From NCBI GenBank assembly GCA_016271365.2, contig CM057451.1:372517501-372581500 (forward strand): a stretch of DNA of 64,000 nucleotides, read 5' to 3'. The DNA comes from Neoceratodus forsteri. Taxonomy: Eukaryota > Chordata > Ceratodontiformes > Ceratodontidae. This document shows, one piece after another, positions 1-11,199 of the stretch (its first letter is position 1; every line of letters starts with the position of its first letter). A program made the position numbers and the translations under genes. The notes under the pieces were generated by a model. It was not told the DNA's origin, did not search any database, and worked only from the letters and a program-made list of their open reading frames with translations.

Positions 1-345
1 CCTTAGGGAGGGTAAAATAATTCCCAGAGTCACCATTTTGAATTTTGGTTTTAAAAGGTGCTTGTTTAGATATCTTAGATCCAGGATGGGCTGCCATTCT
101 CCTGTCTTTTTTGGCGTAAGGAAGTACCTGGAGTATAGTCCTTTGCCCTGGTGTAGGGGAGGAACCCTTTCCACAGCTCTGAGAGCCAGGAGGGTTGAGA
201 CTTCTGATTCAAAGCGAGAGCCTCTAATGGATTTGCAGGTGGAAAGATCTGGTTCTCATCTTGAAATTTTTGAAGCTGAGAACCAGTCCCTAACTACTAC
301 TTCCAAGACCCACTTGTCTGATGTTAAAGACTCCCAGTCCTGGAC
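1..345 (-). pseudogene. DIRS reverse transcriptase, N-terminal fragment (copy A)
   Basis: The reverse complement encodes the region upstream of RT motif A, equal to 25185-25530 in copy B (residues such as WVLEVVSQG and the FLTPKK-type block near 120-130). It is truncated by the window edge and frameshifted, so only the entry into the RT domain is present. It follows gag directly, as in the other copies. Confidence 0.7.
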
Positions 346-399
346 GAGTAAGCCAGCCTGCCCCCTACAGGTAATGGAGAATCGGCCCTGGGCATCCCA

Positions 400-1978
400 T
401 CAGGGTGCCTGTTTGGCAGGGGCTTTAGGGTGAGGGGTGGGAGCAGGTCTGCTCGTACCCAGTCTGCCTCTCCCTCTGAAGAACCCCCTCTGGGTATAAG
501 ATGAAGAGGAGGCCTGGGCTTGGTAAAAAGGCCTGTGAAAAGGCCTGCCCCTGCCCCTGGAAGGCTGCCTCTGAGGAGTGGCTTGCCTCTCCTTAGCCTG
601 TGCACTCCTATAAGTGGTCCTATACTCATCCATTTTCTTCATGTAATTCTCTGTCTGCTCCTCAAACAGAGAATTACCCACAACAGGAAAATCCATGGCC
701 TTAGCCTGGGTATCCTGTGACAGGCTAGTACACTGAGCCAAGCCATTCTCTGAAAAGCCACAGATGTAGCCATGACTCTTGAAGATACATCATTAGAGTC
801 CACTGCAGCATGGAATTGCACTTGGATGCCTCAATACCATCAGCAGCCACCTGTTCCAGCTCCTTGGCAGCTGGCCAGGGACCTGTTTCGCTAAAGCCAC
901 AACAGAATCCCATCTGGATTTCTGGTATCTGGCAACATAGGCCATATAATTTGCCTGTCTGAGTCCCAAGGATGCTGCCATGTATTGTTTCTTTGCCATG
1001 GCATCAATCCTTCTGGAGTCCTTATCAGGGGTGTGTGAAGCCAAGGGAATATTTGCCTTATCACAGGCTGCAGCCTGCACTACCCCAACATGGCTGAATT
1101 GTTGTGAAAGGAACTCCGTATCAGGGCCTGACAATGTGTACCTCTTGGCCATCTTTTTATCCACAGGAGGTAAAGAATTAGGAGCTTTTAAAATTGTTAT
1201 TGTCTGTTTCCTAAAGGATTTATGTAAAGGAATAGACAATCTCCTGGACTCTGGGATATCCATCATTTCCACATAGTCAGGCTCCTCCTGTTCATCCACA
1301 GCTTCTTCCAAAGGAGCTGGAGGTTTCAACAACTTTTTATAAAACAGAAAATGAGAAGGGGACTCAGAAAGCCTAGGGAGAGCGCTCCTGAAGGTCTGTC
1401 TGGAGAGATGTCCGGTTCAATGGGCACATCAGACTTTCAAAATCACATTCACACTCTTCATAATCCTCCTCAGTTCATAAAATTCCTCTATATCATATTC
1501 TTGAACCGGTGGAACCGACCGAACCGACCGTTTACCTGATAGTGGCGGTTCGGACGGAACCGGGGAAAGCGACTGGACAATTTGTAACGCTTTGGCTATC
1601 TCTGCAGCGGTTGGAGAAGGAAATTTTGGCTCCACACCTGCTGATTTTTTAGTCCTCTTTGCTGGAACTGGCTCCTCCGAGTCAGCTCTTCGTTTGCCCG
1701 AGGAAGTCTTGCCCTGGTCAGAGGGCACTCCCTTCGGTTCGGTTGGCACCGAACCGGGCTGGCCATCCGGGTCAGCGGACTTTTTGGCCTCTCGTTCCCT
1801 GAGCCTACCAACTCTCTTATCCAGGGTAGCTGCAGGGAAATTCTTGCAAATCTGTCAGTCTGCATTGAGGTGGTCAAACCCCAGACAAACACATGTGGTG
1901 TGTGGGTCAACCTTGGCAAAGGCTTCCTCACAGACACTACAGTGCTGAAACCCAGTGGGCCCGGTTTTTCTCAGACAT
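400..1978 (-). pseudogene. DIRS gag-like ORF1 (copy A), frameshifted
   Basis: The start is the ATG whose complement lies at 1976-1978 (MSEK-type beginning), the same place as in copy B. The N-terminus carries a cysteine-rich block (CSVC, DPHTTCV, then a C-x2-C about 20 residues on) that looks like a zinc-binding motif. Next come a basic, Ser/Pro/Glu-rich linker, an acidic patch (EEPDYVEMMDIPES, near 1255-1290), the core that contains DKDSRRIDAMAKKQYMAAS (near 1000) and a Gly/Arg-rich C-terminus (RGRGRP) typical of nucleic-acid binding. At least three frame changes break it, so no full protein is expected. Copy B has the same layout in a better-kept form. Confidence 0.75.
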
Positions 1979-2339
1979 AATGCCAGCCTATCCAAAAACT
2001 TGCCCTTTTCCGGCAAATTGCCAGGCAAGACACCTTTATCGGTTCCCAACCGTGTCACGGGTGGTGGAAAAAACCGCAATGAAATCCTTTTTTTTTTTTT
2101 TAGAACCGATAAGAACCGGGAACCGCACTCTAAATGTAATTTAACAAGTTTTAACAACAACCTGATCGGTTCAAACCGAACCGATGACAATGTTTGCAAG
2201 TTCCACACAGAGAAAGAAAACCTATCTATTACTTACGATACCACAGACAGAGCTTGAACCAACCGGCTTGAGGTTAAAATAAATATAATTGCGGTTTAAA
2301 ATAAACCGAGAATAACACTTTTTAACAGAGAAATGAACC

Positions 2340-2553
2340 GAGCAGAAGGAGGAATCTCGAGCGACTGTTCAGTGAGGCAGAGTAAAGAATCTGACAGTTT
2401 CGGTTTGAATATCACCAGACAGAGTTTTTACAACCGAGCTCGTGCTCAGGATTCCATGCCTGGAATGGAAGTTAACTCTTTCACCTCCGGAGCAGTTCTA
2501 AGGCTGGGACAAACTGCAACTGTCATAATATAGCAAGACTTCATGTTGTTTGA
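2340..2553 (-). repeat. Right inverted terminal repeat of DIRS copy A
   Basis: The segment matches the right ITR of copy B (27595-27766), including CTGTTCAGTGAGGC, the AGTTAACTCTTT block and the outer end ATAGCAAGACTTCATGTTG. Its partner (left ITR) is outside the window. Confidence 0.75.
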
Positions 2554-2898
2554 ATGACATTTTGGTGGGGATTTGAACATTTTCACCTACCAGATTCATG
2601 AGGTGGGGTAATAAGAAGGCTTTATGGACAATTTGGTGTACAAATACAAATGCCCAGGTTATGACTGAACATTACAGTAGTTCAATGTTACTCAGAACTT
2701 TGCAGTCAGGAAACTTTCAACGCAGTCATTTTTCCCCACCATCTCATAAAGGTTGACGTGGGTTATTTTTTTAAATCCTGGACAAAGACATGCAAAATGA
2801 CAATTCTGCCAATATACTATACATGGTACATGTCATGTTTGTAAGGCAAATCATAAAACTAGTATCTTGAAGGGGTCAAAATAAAAAATAAAAAAAAA
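2554..2898. other. Unassigned sequence with A-rich stretch
   Basis: About 345 bp flanking the outer end of DIRS copy A. I recognise no coding frame or repeat family. It ends in an A-rich run (2878-2898) just before the SINE head, which may be part of the target or the tail of an older element. Confidence 0.4.
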
Positions 2899-3372
2899 GT
2901 GCCGACCAGTGGCATGGAGGGCTGAGGAGCTGGACACCTTACCTCGTACCATGCTAGTGACATGGGTTCAGGAATAAGCCTGCAGCACCAGGGGTCAGCC
3001 GGGGGAGGAGGCCGAGGAGCTGGATTGAGTGGCCGCAAGGCAGTTCTCCTCTCCCGGGAAGGGACATGAGTTTCCCTGGCTCTTGGCTGCCACCCGGTGG
3101 AGGTTAGGTGGCAGCACCAAGCTGTACAGAGCCAGGCATTAGGCCAGGTGAGAGGAAGGGGCCGTTACCAGACTCACAGAACACATGTGCGCCTCCATGC
3201 GCTTGTGCGACCATGTTCTGGGGTCCTCGGATAATGGGGAGTAAACAGGGAAATGAGGCACAGGGGAAAGGCTCAATGAAGCCCTGTGTGCAGAGCAGAT
3301 TGAGATCCTCCGTGGGAGACCCCCGTTTGCCTGACCCCGGATTCCAGAAGAGAAAAAGCTATGTGAAAAAAA
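2899..3372 (+). mobile_element. tRNA-like SINE (GGCCCGG family), copy 1, diverged
   Basis: The head (GTGCCGACCAGTGGC, GCTGAGGAGCTGGACACC, CATGGGTTCAGGAAT) matches the heads of the copies at 16519 and, reversed, 60703-61094. The GGTTCRGGAAT block resembles a pol III B box and the GTGGYRYTGAGGG part a possible A box, so a tRNA origin is likely. The body and the end (CCCCGGATTCCAGAAGAGAAAAAG) resemble the 3' end of copy 2. No clear target duplication is left, so this is the oldest of the three copies. Confidence 0.6.
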
Positions 3373-3939
3373 TGTTTTTTTTAAAAAGTTATAATTGCTT
3401 AACAACCTTTGTGTGTAGTGCCAGTCTTTACTCCAGTAGCCACTCTCTGTAATCCATGCTGGTGACCTGAGTTTGGGGGTGAGCTCAATGACCTAGCTGG
3501 ATGGGGTGAGGGTCAGAAAATGGCACTGATATGCGACACCCCACCCAGCCAGTGAATGAAAGCTGCAGGGTTGTCCACATGGCCTCGGGTACCCTACAGT
3601 GAAAACAACTGTCTTCTTGGCATAGGGCCTTGCACCTTGACACCGTGGGTGACAGAGAGCCTTCTGCACTGGCTCACAAATGCACTCTTTGTCCTATGCA
3701 TCTATATCTGCGGCCACATGGAAGCGAAAGGACCACAGGTCCCTGCACTTCTGCAGCCCACGAGCAGCCCCATGAATTCTTCATATCTATCGCTCAACAA
3801 AAGTGCAGGACCCTTGAAAAGAGTCTTCCTTTGATGCAGGGCATCTGCATCTGTGTACTATCAGTACCAAACACATTCACAACACATACATGCAGGCAAA
3901 TGTCTGACACTGAAAAATGCTTGTTTGCCGACAGCTTCA
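3373..3939. other. Unassigned sequence between SINE and DIRS gag remnant
   Basis: No reliable coding frame. The part from about 3600 may be further decayed gag of the remnant at 3940-4850, since that gene would run leftwards, but I cannot align it with the other gag copies. Confidence 0.35.
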
Positions 3940-4850
3940 ACTGAAGTGGGTGTAGCCATGACTTCTACGATGGCCTTTTTTTAATAGGTTTATGTATGGG
4001 AAGTAACATCCTTCTTGGTGGAGCAACTCCCAGCATGTCCACAAATTCTGCATCCTCCTTTATTTCTAGTGGGGGGGGACGTTGAGGATACTACCATTTA
4101 TCTGACAAATGAGGAAAAAGACTGGTCCTCAGTTTGCCTTTGAGGAGGCTCAATCTTGTTCAGGTGTGCCTCTAACTCCATGGGGACACATTCCTCCATA
4201 TGCACACAATAGTCCCCTTCCTCCACCTCTGCAGATAGATAGATTGGAGCCTGTGGGGGGCAGGATTTATTCAAATTTCCCATGGCCTGATTGCCTGGAA
4301 AATTACCACATTTTTAATGTCCTCTGATGAGGAAATTTTTCCTGCGTCATCTGCCTACTCCTTTCTCTGTGCAGGAGGTGTGGCAGTGACATGACTTTCT
4401 TTCAATTTCTTTTTGGCAGAATCAGTTTCCAGCGACTGCTCCAAGGCTCTTATTTTTAATTTTGCCATGGATTCTGGGTTCCCCCCCCTTTCGGACATCG
4501 TAACATTTGAACCATCTGTATCAAGCTTTTCTGATGGCTGTGCAGCTTTTTTTTTGTTGCCTTTTACATTATTTGCTGCTATGCATGAGGAAATGGACCC
4601 TTCAAATGCATGCTTTTCACTATCATTGGAACCACCCTCAGAGCCTTTTTGATTATTTTTAAGGACAGAGGCTACCCTTTTAAATTGGGTATTTTTGGGG
4701 GGAAAGAAGACAGGACTTACAATTTATAAAGTTATGTTGTGGACCTAAACAATTAAACAAAAAACTCGTGACAGTCTGCTGTTGCCAGGAGCTGAACATT
4801 TCTAAAAAATTTTTTGATGGTCCATGACGTCTCTCTGACATACCAATTAG
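3940..4850 (-). pseudogene. Divergent DIRS gag-like remnant (element F)
   Basis: The reverse complement at about 4010-4060 reads EIKEDAEFVDMLGVAPPRR, which fits the acidic gag patch EEPDFVEMMDIPESRR of copies A and B, followed by the same IPIHKP-type stretch. Upstream lie Ser/Lys/Glu-rich linker residues and a possible start (MSERRHGPSKN, near 4840). The frame is broken many times, and similarity outside the patch is low, so this is a different DIRS subfamily. A right ITR at 5285-5466 completes its 5' end. Confidence 0.5.
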
Positions 4851-5284
4851 AAAGAACCCTGGAATAAGCAAAAGGTTTCCTAAAAAAATGATACAGTGTA
4901 ACAGCCCAATTTAAAAAAATGGCTCTTGCACTGAAGCAACTGTGCCAAAGGTCAAATCGCAGCTCCTGAAACAGGAACCTATTAATAGAGGTGAAAGGGC
5001 ACAGACAGAAATGGAAAATTAAATTGCAACGTTATCTGTATATATGATAGTAAAACTAGAAAACTACTAAATTTAGCAAAAAGTTGGTGGTTTACTAATC
5101 AAAACAGTTACGATAGCCAAGAAGGATGTTCTCCTGATCCTGGGAATCAAAACAGAACTGGAGAAACCTAGATTACGGGAAAAATAGCTAAAACGCAGAG
5201 TAATAAAGAAAAAATAACTAACTATACCCAACTACAAATTAAAAACCAAATGGAGAACCAGCTGTTACTGGAATTCACTAAGGC

Positions 5285-5466
5285 GTGACTGCTCTCTTCA
5301 GGTGGAGAAACAGATCTGAACAGCAGCCAGGGTGTAGCGGGATGGCGAGCATAACCTTACATTCCAAATTCTAAAATTTGCATAGGTTCTATCTCTGGGA
5401 CACCACTCTTGGCCAAGATGACTGCATAAAGTGTAAACATTTAAGTAAGGGATTCCTGGGCTTAGA
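5285..5466 (-). repeat. Right ITR of DIRS element F, abutting the left ITR of element E
   Basis: The inner part (GGTGGAGAAACAGATCTGAAC) resembles the right ITR at 34137-34314, and the outer end (GTAAGGGATTCCTGGGCTTAG) equals the reverse complement of the right half of the ICR at 11256-11296. It is followed without a gap by GAAAAAAATTAATTACCAT, the outer end of a left ITR. The 4851-5284 stretch between gag and ITR is AT-rich leader with no frame I can support. Confidence 0.5.
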
Positions 5467-6602
5467 GGAAAAAAATTAATTACCATATTACTTGCAATAC
5501 CTCAAAAACTTCCTTGCACCTAGCTGTTCCTGCTATAACCCTCCCTAACTCCCCCCTCTAAGCCTCTGACAAACCCTACCCCCTCTTCAGTACCCATGCA
5601 ATGCCCCTGCTGCAGCTCCACCTCCCATCCACCTAAAAACCAGCATTCCTTCCCTTCCCCCAATTTCCTCCCTTCAGACCTTCCATTGTTCTCTTATTGT
5701 GATTTCTCAGTCATCTAAAGTTGTACCAGGGGCCTGTCCCTACCCTATCCTTACACCATTATTCCTGCTCTTCCCTCCACTTCTCCACATCCTGGATTCA
5801 GCCTCTCTTCTCTCTCACCTTCATCCTCCTCTCTTCTGTTCTTCCAAAGCCTATTTCCCCTTGCTGCCTACAACCGCTTCCCTCCTATCATATGCTACCT
5901 CTCGCTGCCACAACCAGCTCCCTTCCTGTCATGTTTGACCCCTGCCTTGTGCAGGCAGGGTCTTCAGTATACTGGAAGGATCAGGCCCCAGCAGACCTTT
6001 CTCCTTCTACCTCTTCCATCACCTCCTCCTTCCATCCCCTTCCACCCCCACCCCCACTTCTCTGCCTACCGACATAACTACCTCTCACTTTACCATCTCC
6101 CCCTTATGTAGCCCTAACTATGGCTGACCCCTAATCTCTACTGCATTTGTAGTTAACTTGCCCTTCTGTTATAACTTAGCCAACCTGTTCTGTTTGTGTT
6201 TACTCCTCACTAACTTCCTTAGATCACACTACAACAATTCTATTCAGCCATTTTCTAGCTACAGTTATGGCGTCATTTAGTGTATGCCTAGATGTTATTT
6301 TATGTTGTTGTATCTATCTAGTCCAAAAGTGTTGGCGTAGTATCTAGTTCAAAACTGTTAGCATCCCGCTATTTCATTATTCCTGTACAGTCTGCTCAAA
6401 TTATTTGAATGTAATCTACTGTAAATTTATACTGTGTACCAAATATCTGTAAATTATACTCATGTTCCCCTACCCCCCAGGTCGCACCAGGAGACGAGCA
6501 ACTTGTTGCTCAGCGTGCATTCCTGGTGAAACATTTCAATAAATAAATAAAGCAAATAAATAGTAATGTTGTTCCTTCCAGGAGCTCCCTCAGTATGCTT
6601 AA
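5467..6602 (-). repeat. Left ITR of DIRS E, outer end, interrupted
   Basis: TTAATTACCATATTA (5467-5480) and TAATGTTGTTCCTTCCAGG with CTCAGTATGCTT (6563-6600) together equal the reverse complement of the left half of the ICR at 11200-11256. The two pieces are separated by an L2-like short element. Confidence 0.6.
5481..6562 (+). mobile_element. Short L2-like retroelement with AAATAAATAAA tail
   Basis: The segment lies inside the split E ITR. It starts with about 600 bp of pyrimidine-rich sequence (5520-6090), continues with an AT-rich 3' UTR-like part and ends in TTTCAATAAATAAATAAAG, the tail type also seen on the L2-like LINEs at 21752 and 42230. No EN or RT frame is present, so it is an internally deleted LINE or a SINE-like derivative. 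The start is uncertain by about 10 bp. Confidence 0.5.
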
Positions 6603-6989
6603 AGTGATTTATGGAAGTTCCCCAAATGCTTTTTTCACATAGTATGGCATTGGCAGCCATGCTTCAGATGTTGAAGCTGCAGTTTGTTTTGTAAAAAAAA
6701 ACAATCTGTTACAGTACTTTTTTAATGTTTTACCTGCACCTTGTTTCTGCCTGCCCTCCAGTTTCCTCTGTGCAGCCACACCCCCAAAATGATGTCATGC
6801 AAGGGAGATGTCAATCTTTTACATACAGCAACAAGGAATTCTGAGTAAATTATAAAATTTACTTAAATGTTCCTTACTCAGAGGCGCAGTCTTCTTTTGG
6901 TAGTGGTAACTGCAGTATAGCACCTAATATGTTAATGTCATAGCAAGACACTGTGGGTACAAGAAGTTGTTTTTCAATTTCCTTAATGT

Positions 6990-9835
6990 GAGGTATGAAC
7001 ATATGAAATTTGCTAGCAGAAAAAAGCCATTTGGTCTACCAAGTCTGCTCAATTTTGCAGCTAGCAGGCCTATTCTGCAGCTGCCCCTTCCTCCTCATCC
7101 CCCTCCCTTTATCCTCCCTCTTGCCCTGTCCCAGCTCCTTATGAAGCAGCCCACTGTTTTACAGACTACCACCACTGCTGGTAATGCATTTCACCCTGCC
7201 ACCACCCTCTCTGTAAAAAGGGGTCTCCTCATTTCCCTCCTGAACCTTACCCCTCCAATCTCGTGTCATGACCCAGTGTCCCTCCCCACCCTTAACCTGA
7301 ATAGCTCCTCCGTACCAGTCTTGTTTATCTCTCTCATGTACTTGAATGTCTCGATCATACCTCCTCTGTCCCTCCTCTCCTCCAGTGAGTACATGTTCAA
7401 CTCCTTTAGCCTACTCTCATACGGTAAGTCCCCCAGTCCCTGGACCATCTTAGCTGCTCTGCGCTGCAACCACTTCCAGTAATTTAATGTTCCTTTTCAG
7501 GTATGGGTGCCAGTACTGTACGCAGTATTTGAGATAAGGTCTAACTAATGATCTATACAATGGCAGAAACACCTCCCCTCTCCTCTCCTCGTTATTCCCT
7601 TTGCAATGCAACCCAGCATTTTGTTGGCCCTTGCTGCTGCCTTCCTACACTATGCAGAGTTGTTCACTGATCCCGTGATGACCACCCCAGATCCTTCTCC
7701 TCCTCAGACTCCGCCAGCTGCATTCCCCAGTTGGTAGTTTCTCCTTGGATTTTCTGCCCCAAAATGCAGTACCTTACACTTTTTGGCACTGAGCCCCAAC
7801 TGCCAAGTGTCCAAACAGGTCTCCAGCTTTTTCAGATCTTCCTGCAAACTCTGCCACCCCTCTATGTCATCCACCACAACCCCTATTCTTGGTGTCGTCA
7901 GCAAACAGGCTGATCCTGCTCTTGATGCCCATGGAAATGTCTGCAATAAATATCCCAAATAACACTGGTCCCACCACCGAGCCCTGTGGAATCCTGCTCG
8001 TTACTGCCCTTGCGGATGAGATTTCCACTTCCACCACAACCCTCTGCTGCCTTCTCTGCAGCCAGTTTGTCACCCATCCCACCATTTTTTGCTCCCGCCC
8101 CAGTGCCTTCAAGTTTTATTCCAAGTCTCCCATGCGGCACCGAATCAAAAACCTTGCTAAAGTCCAGGTACAGGACATCCACTACATGGCCCTTGTCCAT
8201 CTGCCCAGTTACACAGTCACAGTAATCTACCAGGTTGGTTTTGCAGGATCTGCCTGCGACAAGCCATGCTGTCTACCGTCATGCAGCCCACTGCACTCCA
8301 GCAGGGACACTGGCCTCTCCTCCAGAATCATTTCCATTAGCTTCCCCACGATGGACGTGAGGCTCACCGGTCTATAGTTCCCTGGTTCCTCTTTGGGGCC
8401 GCTCTTATGCAGGGGAACCACGTGAGCCAAACTCCAATCCTTGGGTACACATCCCGAATTTAGTAAGGCACTGAATAGGCCTGCCAAGGGCCCCAACAGG
8501 ATTTCTGCTAGCTCCTTCAGTACCCTGGAGTGAATGCTATCTGGCCCTGGTGCCTTGTCCACCTTCAGCACTCTACCTTCTATGATCACCTCATCCATTA
8601 CTCCCTCCCCAGCCTTTACTGCCCCCCCAACCCCCTTGGGTAGCACTCCCCCTTTCTCTTTCGTAAATATCGAGCAGAAGTAGTCACTGAGTGCTTCTGC
8701 CTTTTCTCCCCCCTTTTCTACCCATCGTCCGTCCTTCTTAATCCTTACTGTCTGTTCTTTACAGCTCCTTTTCTCCCTGATGTACCTCCCCCTTCTTAAT
8801 GCCCTGCACTAGCCAAGCTCTCTGGTAGCTTTTGCTCTTCTTACTGCCCTTGCCACCTCCCTTGCCTTCTGCAGGTACTCCTCCCAACCCCCGATTTCCT
8901 GCATCTCCTAAAGGCCACTCTTTTCTCCTCACCTTTCCCACAACCCCCTGCTCATCCACCTTGGCCTTTTGCCCTGGTATTTTTACTCGAGTCCTGCTAC
9001 AGGAACTGGTAGCCTCTAGTATCCCCTTCTTAATGAGCTCCCATCTCTGGTCTGTGTCCATACTTAGCTGGATCCCGGCCAGGTACCCACACCCACTACC
9101 TCCCCTATCTTTGCAGAATCCACCCACCTGAAATCCAGCACCTTTGTGTTGGATGCCACCCCTCTTTGCCCATAATCAACCTGAACCATACTGAGTGATG
9201 TTCACGCCACACTAGTGGTTCGTTCACCTTGACAGCCCTCACAAACTCCACCTTTTGTGAGCATTAGGTCGAGGGTGTTCACATATACACACACACTGGT
9301 TGGTTCGCTGACCAACTGTGTCAGGATGCTTTCCTGAAAGGCGTCCAGCAGTACCTGTTCCCTTTTATTGCTGGTGGCTGGGGTTGCCCAATCTACCCCT
9401 AGAGGCTGAAGTCCCCCACAACCACCACACTCCCCTTCCAGCATACCCTTCTAATCTGCCTCGCAAGTTCCCTGTCCAACTCCTCTGTCAGGGAGGGTGG
9501 CCAGTAAGCTACTCCCATCCAGAGAGTCCTATTCCTGGAATCCTGGATTAGCAGTCATAATGACTGTTTCTCCCTCCTCCCCCCCACAAATGCACTTTAA
9601 CCCCTCCCTCACGTATAATGCCACTCCCTCCCTCCTGTTTTCTCTAAACCTGCGGAATATTCTGTACCCTGGGACTGCCAGGTCCCAGTCATGGTACTGG
9701 GCGGCCCATGTTTCCATGATGGCTGCCATGTCCACCTCCCTCTCTACCATGACGGCCTGTAAGTCATTCATTTTATCCTCCAGGCTTCTAGCATTTATGG
9801 TGACCACCTTCCATCCCTTTGCAGTCTTCCATTTC
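6990..9835 (-). mobile_element. CR1 LINE, 5'-truncated
   Basis: Minus-strand CR1 with its 3' end near 6990 and truncation just upstream of the endonuclease start. Removing it rejoins the subterminal repeat of the DNA element. The copy is of a different CR1 subfamily from those in the right block. Confidence 0.8.
7266..9807 (-). pseudogene. CR1 ORF2 (APE endonuclease and reverse transcriptase), frameshifted
   Basis: From 9807 leftwards: endonuclease start (NARSLEDKMNDL, METWAAQ), linker, then RT motifs LDFSKVFDSVPHG (near 8160), IPQGSVVGPVLFGIF (near 7990), LFADDTK (near 7910), and the thumb/C-terminal block YSLEERRDRGGMIETFKY (near 7370). APE and RT drive target-primed reverse transcription in the nucleus. 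Many frame changes and stops separate the blocks, so the gene is dead. The 7500-7700 stretch lines up with the usual CR1 region between FADD and the C-terminal block. Confidence 0.8.
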
Positions 9836-9993
9836 TATACTGGCTTCAACAATATAAGATCCCATATGTTTATTTTCAAAACAAGGCATTGTGCATACAG
9901 TATCTAGCTAACAAGATTTCTTTACTGAGAGTTGTAGTCTCCTATTTCTGTAGTGGGCACAAAAATATAATAGCCTGTTTAATAATTTACATT

Positions 9994-10140
9994 GGGAAGC
10001 AGTATAGCACAGTGGTTTAAGGCTCTGAGTTGCAAATCTGTACAACTGGGCTTGAATCCTACAGCCCCCACTTCCATACTGTGTGACCCTGAGTAATTCA
10101 CTTAACTTCTCTGTGCTCCCAGGTTGCCCCATAAACAAGT
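9994..10140 (+). mobile_element. MIR-like tRNA-derived SINE
   Basis: The unit GCAGTATAGCACAGTGGTTT (pol III A-box-like, TAGCNNAGTGG) is followed by GGGCTTGAATCC (B-box-like) and by CTGTGTGACCCTGAG, then TTCACTTAACTTCTCTGTGC, the conserved tail of MIR/L2-end SINEs. About 145 bp, no clear A tail. Such SINEs are mobilised by L2 LINEs, two of which are in this window. Confidence 0.75.
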
Positions 10141-10844
10141 TTTCAGCTTAGTGTGCCACTCCTAGTTAAACAATTGGGGGGGGTCAACAAAAAAACAGTG
10201 AGGCGCTGTGGGTACAGTAAACAGATGATTTTTCTATATCCCTAATCAGAGTTCAGTATCCTACTTCGGTAGTGTTTACAGCAGTACAGTCTGTAGAAAC
10301 ACTTCTGGAAAAATATTTTTGTGATGCAGGTATGCCAAAAAGATCATCTGCCATTCTGTGTAGATGTTGTTTCACTTTTACTGACTGCTGGTGAAGTGAC
10401 AGGTCTCAAGTGACCGCTCCTGTCAGAATGCGGAAGTGTGATAATACTACAGTATATGTTAAAGGGCTTGAATGGCTGTAAGTAGTTCAGGAGTGTACAT
10501 ATGGGTCAATAATTACACAGCTCTGAGCTGCTTTCAGCCAATCAAATCACTGGGATTTTCCTACACATTATAAAGCCAGACATTGCTACTTGCACACAAT
10601 TTAAACAGTCAACTAAAAATGGACAGTGTCCATTTAAAAACATTGTTTCCCTTGCATGATGTAAAGGTTGTGGGTTGCAGCACTGAGGAAAGGGCAAGGC
10701 TATGCAACTGAAATGGACCACAGAAATAAAAGGATTTTTTTCATGGAAAACAGTACTTTTTGGCAGTTTGAATGGCAGGAGACTGATTCACAACTCCTAC
10801 AGGTTACTACTCCCATTTACTATGGCAACCTTCCATAAATCACT

Positions 10845-10995
10845 AACTAATGCAGTCAGCCCATTGTGTTTAATTGCCCCAGAGAGAATGGAATATATGC
10901 AAATGATGGAATGCAACACTGGCTCCTGCAGCAATTCGAACTGCTGCCCCTAGGAGTTGCTGTGTTCGAAACCGCTCAGATTCATTACAAAGCCT
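10845..10995 (-). repeat. Left ITR of DIRS E, inner part
   Basis: AACTAATGCAGTC, TTGCCCCAGAGAGAATG, GATGGAATGCAACAC and GAAACCGCTCAGATTC match the reverse complement of the right ITR at 34137-34314 in order. It begins exactly where the TIR element ends. Confidence 0.7.
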
Positions 10996-11199
10996 AATGG
11001 GGTGAAGACCCCTTAAATATGCTGTCCTAACAAAAAATTCCCCAAAGGGGTAGATAAAATTGCCAGTTTTTAGCCAAAAAAAAGAGCACAGAACAGACTG
11101 GTTTGCAAAGTTAAACTTTAACATGCATAACAAACAGGACAAGGAGTGACCAACAGGGATGTAGAAACCTGTCTCTGGTACTGGAAAGAGAGGGAAGTT

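Larger units (their letters stand above)
1..2553 (-). mobile_element. DIRS-type retrotransposon, copy A (5' half, cut by window edge)
   Basis: The segment aligns by eye with 25180-27766 of DIRS copy B over its whole length, in the same minus-strand sense, so both belong to one subfamily. It holds the start of the reverse transcriptase, the whole gag region with frameshifts, a 5' leader rich in AACCG/CGGTT motifs, and a right inverted terminal repeat ending near 2553 with the same outer end as copy B (CTTCATGTTGTTTGAA). The RNase H, recombinase, ICR and left ITR would lie to the left of the window. DIRS elements integrate by a tyrosine recombinase from a circular intermediate and leave no target duplication, which is known for the group. 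Confidence 0.85.
6884..10290 (+). repeat. Diverged direct-repeat units inside the TIR element (6884-6975, 9910-9960, 10190-10290)
   Basis: GAGGCGCAGT/GAGGCGCTGTGGGTAC, GACACTGTGGGTACA with TTTCAATTTCCTTAAT versus TTTCTATATCCCTAAT, and TAGTCTCCTATTTCTGTAGTG versus AGTATCCTACTTCGGTAGTG recur in the same order. They look like subterminal direct repeats now spread apart by the CR1 and SINE insertions. Similarity is by eye and modest. Confidence 0.35.
6603..10844. mobile_element. TIR-bounded DNA transposon, probably non-autonomous, inserted in the ITR of E
   Basis: AGTGATTTATGGAAG (6603-6617) is the exact reverse complement of CTTCCATAAATCACT (10830-10844). Removing the interval rejoins the E left ITR as GTATGCTTAACTAATGCAG, the form seen intact at 11276-11295. 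The target reads TTAA at the left edge (6599-6602) and CTAA at the right (10843-10846), so a TTAA or TAA duplication is possible. The interior holds no transposase; it carries a CR1 and a SINE. Superfamily is open: piggyBac and Kolobok use TTAA, PIF/Harbinger uses TWA. Confidence 0.55.

Noticed and set aside
324..741. Several overlapping frames on both strands at 324-741
   Set aside because: Only the minus-strand gag tail (RGRGRPF) matches the other DIRS copies; the others are shadow frames.
5699..6077. Plus-strand frames of 79 and 118 codons rich in Ser/Leu/Pro
   Set aside because: They arise from pyrimidine-rich DNA that lacks stops. No domain or homology to other copies is visible.
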